DNA of 64,000 bases, taken from assembly GCA_014656175.1 (NCBI GenBank), contig BNBX01000002.1, forward strand, positions 686,776 to 750,775, read 5' to 3'. The notes under the pieces were generated by a model. That model saw only the letters and a program-made list of their open reading frames with translations. It ran no database searches and was not told where the DNA came from. A program made the position numbers and the translations under genes. This document shows positions 43,349 to 51,425 of this stretch, in pieces; positions within the stretch are counted from its first letter, which is position 1; each line of letters begins with the position of its first letter. This DNA is from Streptomyces werraensis (lineage in GTDB: Bacteria > Actinomycetota > Actinomycetes > Streptomycetales > Streptomycetaceae).

Positions 43349-44412
43349 GCGTGTCTCCTTCGGCCGAGGGCGGTGATGCCGCCGGGGGCCAGATAGACGG
43401 CCAGGACGAAGAGGCTGCCCAGGACCAGCATCGGTTCCACCCCCAGGTCCCAGCCGCCGAGCCTTTGGTCGAGGTAGGTGAACAGCACCCCGCCCACGAC
43501 CGGCCCCCAGCGGGTGCCGCTGCCGCCGAGGACCACCATCACCAGCAGGGTGAGGGTGAACTCGGGCGTGGAGGTGTGCGGAGTGGCGCCCGCGGTGACC
43601 AGCAGGTGCAGCACCCCGCCGAGCACGGCCAGGGACGACGCCAGCACGAACGCGCCCAGCTTGTGCGCGAACGGGCTGCGGCCGAGGACGGCCACCCGCT
43701 GCTCGTTGTCCCGGATCGCCTGCCAGACCCGGCCGGCCGGGCGCGCGGTCACCGTCCACACCACGCCCGCCACCAGGACCAGGTAGGCGAGCGCCAGCCA
43801 GTACACGTTCGCGGTGTTCTGCACCCCGACCAGGGCGTCCGGCACCCCGTCGACGTACAGCGGCAGGCCTTCCTCGCCGCCGGTGAGGCCGCCCGGGTTG
43901 CGCTCCACGTAGATGGAGCCCGCCTGCGCGAAGGCAAGGGTGACCATCGCGAAACCGACGCTGCCGAGGGCGAGGGTGCGCAGCGACACGGCGCCCAGGA
44001 CGAGGGCGGCCAGTGCCCCGAGCACCAGGGTGAGCAGTGCGGCGGGCAGCAGCCCCAGGCCCAGCTCGGTCATCGCGAGCTGGGTGCCGTAGCTGCCGCC
44101 GGCGATGTAGAGGGCGTGTCCGAAGGACAGCAGCCCGGTGCGGCCGAACATCAGGTCGTAGCCGAGCGCGAGCGCACCGAAGACCAGGCACAGCGCGAAC
44201 AGCTGGAGCGAGCCGGGGGAGTTGACCGGTCCGTCGAGCAGCACCGGGATGTCCAGCGCCGAGTACGGCAGCAGCGCGAGGACAACCAGCACCGCCACCG
44301 GGACGGTCGCCGGACGCAGCCTGCGCAGCAGCCCGTGCTGCGTGCCCGGGGTGTCCTTCACGGCCGGCGCCGGGGCGGCGGGGGTGGCCCGCGGGGTGCG
44401 GGTGGCGGTCAT
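43345..44412 (-). CDS. livM: Branched-chain-amino-acid-type ABC transporter permease, LivM
   Basis: 355 residues, about 8-9 membrane helices. The LivM core is clear: YDLMFGRTGLLSFGHALYIA (helix with the conserved GxxSxGHA), WQAIRDNEQRVAVLG (cytoplasmic loop touching the ATPase) and VMVVLGGSGTRWGPVVGG. It partners LivH to form the membrane channel. The N-terminal 35 residues are polar. It overlaps LivH upstream (ATGA) and the hydrolase downstream. Confidence 0.9.
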   Translation of the reverse strand: MTATRTPRATPAAPAPAVKDTPGTQHGLLRRLRPATVPVAVLVVLALLPYSALDIPVLLDGPVNSPGSLQLFALCLVFGALALGYDLMFGRTGLLSFGHALYIAGGSYGTQLAMTELGLGLLPAALLTLVLGALAALVLGAVSLRTLALGSVGFAMVTLAFAQAGSIYVERNPGGLTGGEEGLPLYVDGVPDALVGVQNTANVYWLALAYLVLVAGVVWTVTARPAGRVWQAIRDNEQRVAVLGRSPFAHKLGAFVLASSLAVLGGVLHLLVTAGATPHTSTPEFTLTLLVMVVLGGSGTRWGPVVGGVLFTYLDQRLGGWDLGVEPMLVLGSLFVLAVYLAPGGITALGRRRHA

Positions 44413-45335
44413 GCCGTGCCTCCTGCGGATCGGGTGCGGGGTGCGGTGAGCGCGCGGCGCAGCCGCGTCAGCGGCGACCCGGTCCCGGCGGCCGGCCGGG
44501 ACAGCACCACCGCGGCCAGCAGGACCACGACGGCCAGGTCGCCGTAGCCGCCCGCGTAGTAGTTGGCGTACTGCTGCACCAGGCCCACGGTGAGCGCGGA
44601 CAGCGCGACGCTGGTGATGGAGACGAGACCGCCGATGATCACCACGACGAACGCGAACACCAGCAGCGAGGTCCCCTGGTGGGGCGAGAGGGAGCCGAAG
44701 TAGAGGCCGCCGAGCACGCCGGCCAGGCCCGCGAGGGCGCCGCCGAGTGCGAACACCAGGGTGAAGGCGCGGGTGACGTCGATGCCGAGCGCCGTGACCA
44801 TCGCGCGGTCCTCGACCCCGGCGCGGACGATCAGCCCGTAGCGGGTGCGGGACAGGAAGAGGCGGATGCCGGCGAGGACCAGCAGGGCCACCGCGACGAG
44901 CAGGAACCGGTTCACCGGAACGCGCGCCCCGAGGACGCCCACGGTGCCGGCGAGCGCGTCGGGCACCGGGAACGGCCGCGCGTCGGCGCCCCACACGGTC
45001 TGCACCAGCGCCGGGACGGCGAGCGACAGGCCGACGGTCACCAGGATCTGCTCCTTGACCCGGCCGTACAGCCGCCGGATGAGGACCAGTTCGACCACGG
45101 CCGCGAGCAGCAGCCCGGTGAGGGTGCCCACCACTGCGGCGAGCAGCAGGCCCGGCATCCCGCCGACCGTCTCGGCGGTGCGCCAGGCGGTGTAGACGGA
45201 GACGGTGAGGAACGCGCCGTGCGCGAAGTTCAGCACGTCCATCAGCCCGAAGATCAGCGCCAGTCCGGAGGCGATGAGGAAGTAGAGGGCTCCGAGGCCC
45301 AGTCCGGTCAGGGTGAGCAGGACGAGGGTGTCCAT
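44409..45335 (-). CDS. livH: Branched-chain-amino-acid-type ABC transporter permease, LivH
   Basis: 308 residues, about 8 membrane helices. The N-terminal LIASGLALIFGLMDVLNFAHGA motif is diagnostic of LivH, and RAGVEDRAMVTALGIDV is the coupling loop. It pairs with LivM. The ATG shares one base with the LivF stop (TGATG), so translation is tightly coupled. Confidence 0.92.
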   Translation of the reverse strand: MDTLVLLTLTGLGLGALYFLIASGLALIFGLMDVLNFAHGAFLTVSVYTAWRTAETVGGMPGLLLAAVVGTLTGLLLAAVVELVLIRRLYGRVKEQILVTVGLSLAVPALVQTVWGADARPFPVPDALAGTVGVLGARVPVNRFLLVAVALLVLAGIRLFLSRTRYGLIVRAGVEDRAMVTALGIDVTRAFTLVFALGGALAGLAGVLGGLYFGSLSPHQGTSLLVFAFVVVIIGGLVSITSVALSALTVGLVQQYANYYAGGYGDLAVVVLLAAVVLSRPAAGTGSPLTRLRRALTAPRTRSAGGTA

Positions 45336-46075
45336 CAGGCGGCTCCGTGGTCCGGGCGGCTGCCGACACCCAGCAGCGCGGTCGTACGGGCGGTGTCGGC
45401 GAGCAGGTCGCGGGCGTCGCCGGTGTGCACGACCCGGCCGGCGTCCAGCACCACCGCGCTGCGCGCCAGCCGGCGCACCACGGCGAGGTTCTGCTCGACC
45501 AGCAGCAACGGCACGCGTTCGGCGGCTCGTTCGAGCACCTCGGCGGCCTCGGTGACCACCCTGGGCGCGAGCCCCTTGGTGGGTTCGTCGACGACGACGA
45601 GGGTGTTGTCGTTGAGCAGGGTCCGGGCGAGGGCGACCATCTGCTGCTGGCCGCCGGACAGGGTGCCGGCGCGCTGGTCGCGGCGGGCGGCGAGTTCCGG
45701 GAAAAGGTCGTGCACCAGGTCGTAGCGGTGCTCGTGGCCCGGGCGTTCGGCCAGTGCGAGGTTCTCGGAGACGGTGAGCCCGGCGAACACCCCGCGGTCC
45801 TCGGGTGCGTAGCCGATGCCGCGGCGGACGGTGCGGTGGGTGGGCTCGTGGGTGATGTCGTCGCCGGCGAAGGTGACGCGGCCCGCGGTGACCCGGCCGC
45901 CGTCGGGCAGCAGCCCCAGCACCGCGCGGATGGTGGTGGTCTCGCCGACGCCGTTGCGGCCCAGCAGCGCGGTCACGCCGGAGGCGGGCACGTCGAAGGT
46001 GACGCCGGTGAGGATGTGTGACCCGGCGATGTCCACGTCGAGGCCCTCGACGCGCAGGATCGGTGGCGCGGTCAC
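45335..46075 (-). CDS. livF: ABC transporter ATP-binding protein, LivF type, with altered Walker A
   Basis: 246 residues. The family motifs are present (signature LSGGQQQMVALARTL, Walker B LVVVDEPTKGLAP, LivF-type YAPEDRGVF Q-loop), but Walker A reads GRNGVGETT: residue 45 is Glu (codon GAG, complement of 45941-45943) where Lys is nearly invariant. That Lys holds the ATP phosphates, and its loss normally abolishes hydrolysis at that site. AAG to GAG is a single-base change, so sequencing error, strain mutation or an adapted asymmetric site are all possible. The GTG start overlaps the LivG stop. Confidence 0.9.
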   Translation of the reverse strand: MTAPPILRVEGLDVDIAGSHILTGVTFDVPASGVTALLGRNGVGETTTIRAVLGLLPDGGRVTAGRVTFAGDDITHEPTHRTVRRGIGYAPEDRGVFAGLTVSENLALAERPGHEHRYDLVHDLFPELAARRDQRAGTLSGGQQQMVALARTLLNDNTLVVVDEPTKGLAPRVVTEAAEVLERAAERVPLLLVEQNLAVVRRLARSAVVLDAGRVVHTGDARDLLADTARTTALLGVGSRPDHGAA

Positions 46076-46812
46076 AGCTCGTCTCCCAGATAGGCCTGCT
46101 GGACGGTGGCGTCCGCCATCACCTCGGCGGGGCTCGCGGCGGCGAGCAGCCGCCCGTGGTGCATCACGGCGACCCGGTCGGCCAGGCCGAGGACCACGTC
46201 CATGTGGTGCTCGACCAGCAGCACCGTGCGGCCCTCGTCGCGGTGCAACGACCGGATCAGACCGGTGAGTTCGGCGGTCTCCTCCGAGGCCACCCCGGCC
46301 ATCGGCTCGTCCAGCAGCATCAGCCGCGCCCCGGCCGTGCCCGCGCCGAGGGTGGGCGCGAGCAGCATCGCCAGCTCCAGCTTGCGCTTGTCGCCGTGCG
46401 AGAGGCCGGCCGCGAGATCCCCGGCGCGGTGCGCCAGCCGGACCCGCTCCAGCACACCGGTGACGTCTGCCGCGCCGACCCGTCGCACACCGGCGGACCG
46501 CGCGGCCAGGTCGACGTGCTCGGCGACCGTCATCGTGGGGAACACCGAGGACGACTGGAAGGTCCGCCCGATGCCCCGGCGCACCCGGCGGTGCGGGGGC
46601 AGGACGGTGATGTCGTGGCCGTCGAGCAGGACGGCGCCGCCGGTCGGCCGGGTCAGCCCGGTGATCAGGTTGAACAGGGAGGTCTTGCCCGCCCCGTTGG
46701 GGCCGATCACGGCGAGGAGTTCGCCCTCGCGCACGGCGAGCGACACCCCGTCGATGATGTCGGCTCCCCCCACCGACCAGCACAGCCGGTCCAGTTGCAG
46801 TACGGGCGTCAT
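46072..46812 (-). CDS. livG: ABC transporter ATP-binding protein, LivG type
   Basis: 246 residues with intact ATPase motifs: Walker A IGPNGAGKTS, LivG-type Q-loop GIGRTFQSSSVF, signature LSHGDKRKLE, Walker B LMLLDEPMAGV and H-loop VEHHMDVV. It forms the heterodimer with LivF that powers the LivHM permease. The ATG lies 2 bases after the stop of the substrate-binding protein gene, the usual K-G-F-H-M order for this minus-strand operon. Confidence 0.91.
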   Translation of the reverse strand: MTPVLQLDRLCWSVGGADIIDGVSLAVREGELLAVIGPNGAGKTSLFNLITGLTRPTGGAVLLDGHDITVLPPHRRVRRGIGRTFQSSSVFPTMTVAEHVDLAARSAGVRRVGAADVTGVLERVRLAHRAGDLAAGLSHGDKRKLELAMLLAPTLGAGTAGARLMLLDEPMAGVASEETAELTGLIRSLHRDEGRTVLLVEHHMDVVLGLADRVAVMHHGRLLAAASPAEVMADATVQQAYLGDEL

Positions 46813-46814
46813 GC

Positions 46815-47999
46815 TCAGCCGATCCTCGTCTCGGCGGGGGCGACCTGCTCGGCCGGGAAGGTCCGCGCCACCCGCGGTGTGCCCTCGCCGGTGAACCGCG
46901 CCTGGAACGTGGGCTGGAGCAGCGCGTGGTCGGCGGCCCGCACGGTGTTCGGCCCCTTCACACCGGAGAACGAGAAGCCCTCCAGCGCCTTCACCATGGC
47001 GTCCGTGTCGCCCTTCGCGCCGCCCGCGCGGACCGCCTCGACGACCATCTGCGCCGCGTTGAACCCGTCCGGGGTGAACAGGTCCTCCTCCCACTTCTTC
47101 GCCTTGAAGTATGTCCGCATCGCCTGCGCCTCCGGGGTGTCCGCGGCGCCGGGCACGTAGTGCGCGAGGAGCGTGACCTTCTCCCGCGCCTTGCCGAAGA
47201 CCGGGTAACTCGCCCTGCTGTCCAGTCCGGTGACGACGGTGGCGGCGTCGAGCACGCCCTGCTGGTCGAGGGTGGACCACATCGACTGGGCGGTGTCCCC
47301 GGCCCACGCGACGAACACCATGTCGGGCCGGGCCGCCTTCACCTTGCTCGCCACCGGGGTCAGATCGGTGGCGGCGGGCGGTGCCAGCACCTCGCTCACG
47401 GTGGTGCCGCCGGTGCCGAGGACGGACTTCACCGCGGCGGCGTTGGCCTGGCCGAAGGCGTTGTCCTGGGCCAGCACCACGACCTTCTTGCCCTTCGATC
47501 CGCCCAGGATGTTCTTCGCGGTCAGCACGTCCTGGTAGGTCTGCCGGCCGGAGCGGAAGGTGTAGCGGTTGACGCCGGTCAGCGCGTCCGTCGCAGCGGG
47601 TCCGCTGATGTAGAGGGTCTTGTTCTGCGCCGCGACGGGCGCGATCTGCGTGGCCACGCCGGAGACGGCGGAGCCCGCGATGATCGGCACGCCCTGCCCG
47701 ATGCGCTTCTTGGCCAGGGAGACGCCCTTGGCCGGGTCGCCGCCGTCGTCGTCCTCGAGCACGGTGATCTCCACGCCGTCGACGGCGCCGGTGCCGTCGG
47801 TCGCGTGGTCGAGGCCGGCCTCGAAGCCGCGCAGGTACTGCTCGCCGTACGAGGCCAGCGGGCCGCTGGTGGAGGTGATGAGGGCGACCTTCACCTCCTC
47901 GGCGCCGGAGGCGGCGCCGCTGCCCGGGCTGGAGCAGCCGGCGGTGAAGGCGGTGGCGAGCAGGGCCACGGCGGCGGACAGGAAAAGGGGTCTACGCAT
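46815..47999 (-). CDS. Substrate-binding lipoprotein of the Liv-type ABC importer
   Basis: 394 residues. It is exported as a lipoprotein: basic MRRP start, hydrophobic core, lipobox FTAGC with Cys22. The mature part is a periplasmic-binding fold of the LivJ/LivK/AmiC class (KVALITSTSGPLASYGEQYL, IIAGSAVSGVATQIAPVA, NRYTFRSGRQTYQDVLTA). It captures the solute outside the membrane and delivers it to LivHM. Branched-chain amino acids, amides, urea and aromatic acids are all known ligands of this family; the sequence does not decide. It is the first gene of the operon. Confidence 0.9.
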   Translation of the reverse strand: MRRPLFLSAAVALLATAFTAGCSSPGSGAASGAEEVKVALITSTSGPLASYGEQYLRGFEAGLDHATDGTGAVDGVEITVLEDDDGGDPAKGVSLAKKRIGQGVPIIAGSAVSGVATQIAPVAAQNKTLYISGPAATDALTGVNRYTFRSGRQTYQDVLTAKNILGGSKGKKVVVLAQDNAFGQANAAAVKSVLGTGGTTVSEVLAPPAATDLTPVASKVKAARPDMVFVAWAGDTAQSMWSTLDQQGVLDAATVVTGLDSRASYPVFGKAREKVTLLAHYVPGAADTPEAQAMRTYFKAKKWEEDLFTPDGFNAAQMVVEAVRAGGAKGDTDAMVKALEGFSFSGVKGPNTVRAADHALLQPTFQARFTGEGTPRVARTFPAEQVAPAETRIG

Positions 48000-48045
48000 G
48001 ACCGTACGGCTCCTCGGTGCGACGGCGGACGACGCCAGCGGCACG

Positions 48046-48058
48046 ATCCGTCACGGAT
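48046..48058. promoter_or_regulatory. Palindrome upstream of the Liv operon
   Basis: ATCCGT-C-ACGGAT: 6-bp arms, 1-base centre, 47 bases before the binding-protein start. It may be an operator or a leader hairpin; I find no strong promoter to pair it with. Confidence 0.3.
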
Positions 48059-48208
48059 GATCACTGTGCGCTGAGCGGTAACCGGCAGTGTGATCCGCGT
48101 CAGATCCGGCCACAATGTGGGCCGCACACACGTGACACCGTTCAACCGTGGTGCCTACACACGTCGTTGAGGTGCGAGAAGAGGAAGGGACGGGGAGGCG
48201 CGCGCCGG

Positions 48209-49102
48209 TCAGGAGGTCCGGCGGTTCCGGGCGGCGGCCTGGTCCGCGAGACCCCCGGCGCCCAGCAGCCCGGTCGCCTCGAACGGCTCGGCGGCCGCAA
48301 GCCGCGGCAGTTCACGCCGGGACAGCGCCGTCACCACCGGCGGCATCGCCCACCGCACCAGCTGGGTCGCGCGCAGCCACCCGGGTACGTACACCGAGGG
48401 GCGCCGCCGCTCCACCGCGTCCACCAGCCGCCCCGCCACGTGCTCCACCGGGTACACCTTCCGCGCGGGCGGCGGCATGTGACCGCGCAGCTCGCGCAGC
48501 ACCGCGTGCTCGTCCACACCGCGGATCATGTCCGTGTCGGTCCAGTTGATGTACGCGACGGACACGGCCACCTGACGGTGCGCCATCTCCGCCCGCAGGG
48601 AGTGCGCGAACGACTCGACGCCCGCCTTGGACGCGCAGTACGCGCTCATCATCGGCGCCGCGCCGATCGACGCCAGCGACGCCACCTGGAGGAAGCAGCC
48701 GCCGGTGGCGGTCAGATCGCCGATGAACGTGCGGGCGGTGGCCGCGCTGCCGATCAGGTTCACCTCGATCACCCGCCGCCACACCGCAGGGTCGGACTCG
48801 GCGAACGGCCCGCCCTCGGCGACCCCCGCGTTGGCGACCACGACCGACGGCGGCCCGAGACGCGCCCGGATGTCCTTGCCGGTCTCCGCCAGGCCCTCGT
48901 CGTCCGTGACGTCGACCTCCCAGCAGCCGCCCTCGCCGGGCAGTTCGTCCCGCACCTGCCGCAGCGTCCGCTCCTCCCGTCCGAGCAGCGCCACCTTCAT
49001 GCCGCGCGCGGACAGCTCGCGGGCCAGCGCCGCGCCCAGGCCGCGGGCCGCGCCGGTGACGACGGCGGTCCTTCCGTCCAGCGGGTTCCGGGTCCGCGGC
49101 AT
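48209..49102 (-). CDS. Short-chain dehydrogenase/reductase
   Basis: 297 residues. The cofactor motif TGAARGLGAALARELSARG begins at 16, NAG is at 91-93, the catalytic Ser is near 142-145, and Tyr155 and Lys159 are in SAYCASK. This is a classical NAD(P)-dependent SDR with a C-terminal extension (PSVYVPGWLRATQLVRWAMP) seen in membrane-associated SDRs of actinobacteria. The substrate is unknown. The ATG at 49102 follows AGGAG. It is divergent from the peptidase operon. Confidence 0.87.
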   Translation of the reverse strand: MPRTRNPLDGRTAVVTGAARGLGAALARELSARGMKVALLGREERTLRQVRDELPGEGGCWEVDVTDDEGLAETGKDIRARLGPPSVVVANAGVAEGGPFAESDPAVWRRVIEVNLIGSAATARTFIGDLTATGGCFLQVASLASIGAAPMMSAYCASKAGVESFAHSLRAEMAHRQVAVSVAYINWTDTDMIRGVDEHAVLRELRGHMPPPARKVYPVEHVAGRLVDAVERRRPSVYVPGWLRATQLVRWAMPPVVTALSRRELPRLAAAEPFEATGLLGAGGLADQAAARNRRTS

Positions 49103-49264
49103 GCGACGCTCCTGTGCTCCATGACGGGCGTTCGTCCCGTTCACCGTAGGTCCGGCCGGGCATCCGCGCAGGTCGGGCGGTGCGGGCCGGGGCGGACGGA
49201 GGGCGTCGGTGGTCTGGACCAGTGGGAGTTATCCACAGGGTGGCCGCAGCGATGCGGGACGACG

Positions 49265-49270
49265 TAGCGT
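49265..49270 (+). promoter_or_regulatory. -10 element TAGCGT of the peptidase operon (leaderless arrangement)
   Basis: TAGCGT lies 7 bases before the ATG at 49278; TGGCCG 18 bases further up is a possible -35. There is no Shine-Dalgarno sequence. Confidence 0.35.
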
Positions 49271-49277
49271 GTGCGCC

Positions 49278-50111
49278 ATGAAGATCCTCATCAGCGCCGA
49301 CATGGAGGGCGCCACCGGTGTCACCTGGCCGGCCGACGTCCTGCCGGGGACGCCCCAGTGGGAGCGGTGCCGGTCGATGTTCACCTCCGACGTGGACGCC
49401 GCCGTGCGCGGCTTCTTCGACGGCGGAGCCGACGAGGTGCTGATCAACGAGGCCCACTGGACCATGCGCAACCTGCTGCTGGAGCGGCTCGACGAGCGCG
49501 CCGAGATGCTCACCGGCCGGCACAAGGCGCTGTCCATGGTGGAGGGTGTCCAGCGCGGCGACGTCGACGGCATCGCCTTCGTCGGCTACCACGCGGGCGC
49601 CGGCATGGAAGGTGTCCTCGCGCACACCTTCCTCGCCAACTCCATCACGGGCGTGTGGCTCAACGGCGTGCGCGCCAGCGAGGGCCTGCTCAACGCCCAC
49701 GTGGCCGCCGAGTACGGAGTCCCGGTGATCCTCGTCACCGGCGACGACGTGGCCTGCGAGGACGCCCTGGGCTACGCGCCCGAGGCGCTGAAGGTCGCGG
49801 TGAAGGACCACGTGTCGCGGTACGCCGCCGTGTGCCGCACCCCCTCCCGGACGGCCGCCGACATCCACGCGGCGGCCAAGGAGGCGGCCGCGCTGGCCGT
49901 GCGCCGGGAGCCGGCCGGCGGCGGGCCCTTCACCGTGGCGGTGGAGTTCGACGCCGAGCACCTGGCCGGCGCCGTCACCGTCGTGCCGGGCGTGACCCGG
50001 AGCGGCGAGCGCAAGGTGATCTACACCAGCGAGACCATGTACGACGCAATCCGCACCTTCAAGGCGGTCACCACGATCGCCTCGGCCGCGGTGGAGGAGC
50101 AGTATGGCTGA
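49278..50111 (+). CDS. M55-family D-aminopeptidase (DppA-like)
   Basis: 277 residues. Zinc and active-site residues of Bacillus DppA line up closely: Asp8 and Glu10 in SADMEGATG, His60 in NEAHW, His105 in GYHAG, His116, and Glu135 in RASEG. DppA releases N-terminal D-amino acids such as D-Ala from peptides, linking it to use of cell-wall peptides. The ATG was set by the family N-terminus and the -10 spacing. It overlaps the M20 gene by 8 bases, opening a four-peptidase operon. Confidence 0.9.
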   Translation: MKILISADMEGATGVTWPADVLPGTPQWERCRSMFTSDVDAAVRGFFDGGADEVLINEAHWTMRNLLLERLDERAEMLTGRHKALSMVEGVQRGDVDGIAFVGYHAGAGMEGVLAHTFLANSITGVWLNGVRASEGLLNAHVAAEYGVPVILVTGDDVACEDALGYAPEALKVAVKDHVSRYAAVCRTPSRTAADIHAAAKEAAALAVRREPAGGGPFTVAVEFDAEHLAGAVTVVPGVTRSGERKVIYTSETMYDAIRTFKAVTTIASAAVEEQYG

Positions 50112-51408
50112 CCAGCTCGCCCTGGACGAGGTCGTGACCTTCACGTCCGACCTCATCAGGATCGACACGACGAACCGGGGCGGGGGCGACTGCCAGGAGC
50201 GTCCCGCCGCCGAGTACGCGGCGGCGCGGCTCGCCGAGGCCGGCCTGGAGCCGGTCATGCTGGAGCGCACCCTGGGCCGGACCAACGTCGTGGCGCGGCT
50301 GGAGGGCACCGACCCGTCGGCCGACGCGCTGCTGCTCCACGGCCACCTGGACGTCGTCCCGGCCGAGCCCGCCGACTGGAGCGTGCACCCCTTCTCCGGG
50401 GAGATCCGCGACGGCGTGGTCTGGGGACGCGGCGCCGTCGACATGAAGAACATGGACGCGATGATCCTGTCCGTGGTGCGCTCCTGGGCCCGCGAGGGCG
50501 TGCGGCCGCGCCGGGACATCGTCATCGCGTTCACCGCCGACGAGGAGGCCAGCGCCGTGGACGGCGCGGGCTTCCTCGCCGACCGGCACGCGCACCTCTT
50601 CGAGGGCTGCACCGAGGGCGTCAGCGAGTCCGGCGCGTACACCTTCCACGACGGGCAGGGACGGCAGTTCTACCCGATCGGGGCCGGCGAGCGCGGCACC
50701 GGCTGGATGAAGCTCACCGCCCGCGGCCGCGCCGGACACGGCTCCAAGGTCAACCGGGAGAACGCGGTCACCCGTCTCGCCGCCGCCATCACCCGCATCG
50801 GCGAGCACGAGTGGCCGCTGCGGCTCACCCCGACGGTGCGCGCCGCGCTGACCGAGATCGCCGCCGTGTACGGCATCGAGACCGACCTGTCCGACGTGGA
50901 CGCCCTGCTGGACAAGCTCGGCGGGGCGGCCAAGCTGGTCGAGGCCACCGTCCGCAACAGCAGCAACCCGACGATGCTCGACGCCGGCTACAAGGTCAAC
51001 GTGATCCCCGGCGAGGCCGTCGCGCACGTCGACGGGCGGTTCCTGCCGGACACCGAGGACGAGTTCCGGGCCACCATGGACCGGCTCACCGGCCCCGACG
51101 TCGACTGGGAGTTCGCCCACCGCGAGATCGCCCTCCAGGCGCCGGTGGACTCCCCGACGTTCGCCGCGATGCGGGAGGCCGTGCAGGCGTTCGCGCCCGA
51201 GGCGCACACCGTGCCGTACTGCATGTCCGGCGGCACGGACGCCAAGCAGTTCGCCCGGCTCGGCATCACCGGGTACGGCTTCGCGCCGCTGAAGCTGCCC
51301 GAGGGCTTCGACTACCAGGCCCTCTTCCACGGCGTGGACGAGCGCGTGCCGGTCGAGGCGCTCCAGTTCGGTGTCCAGGTGCTCGACCGGTTCCTGCGGT
51401 CGGTCTGA
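50104..51408 (+). CDS. M20-family metallopeptidase
   Basis: 434 residues of the ArgE/DapE/carboxypeptidase-G2 family. Metal ligands are His81 and Asp83 in LLHGHLDVVP, bridging Asp113 in GRGAVDMK, and catalytic Glu147-Glu148 in TADEEAS. The lid/dimerisation domain begins at RGRAGHGSK. It cleaves dipeptides or acyl-amino acids. The start overlaps the M55 gene, and the S9 gene follows after 17 bases. Confidence 0.9.
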   Translation: MADQLALDEVVTFTSDLIRIDTTNRGGGDCQERPAAEYAAARLAEAGLEPVMLERTLGRTNVVARLEGTDPSADALLLHGHLDVVPAEPADWSVHPFSGEIRDGVVWGRGAVDMKNMDAMILSVVRSWAREGVRPRRDIVIAFTADEEASAVDGAGFLADRHAHLFEGCTEGVSESGAYTFHDGQGRQFYPIGAGERGTGWMKLTARGRAGHGSKVNRENAVTRLAAAITRIGEHEWPLRLTPTVRAALTEIAAVYGIETDLSDVDALLDKLGGAAKLVEATVRNSSNPTMLDAGYKVNVIPGEAVAHVDGRFLPDTEDEFRATMDRLTGPDVDWEFAHREIALQAPVDSPTFAAMREAVQAFAPEAHTVPYCMSGGTDAKQFARLGITGYGFAPLKLPEGFDYQALFHGVDERVPVEALQFGVQVLDRFLRSV

Positions 51409-51425
51409 AGCGAGTGGGGGAGACA

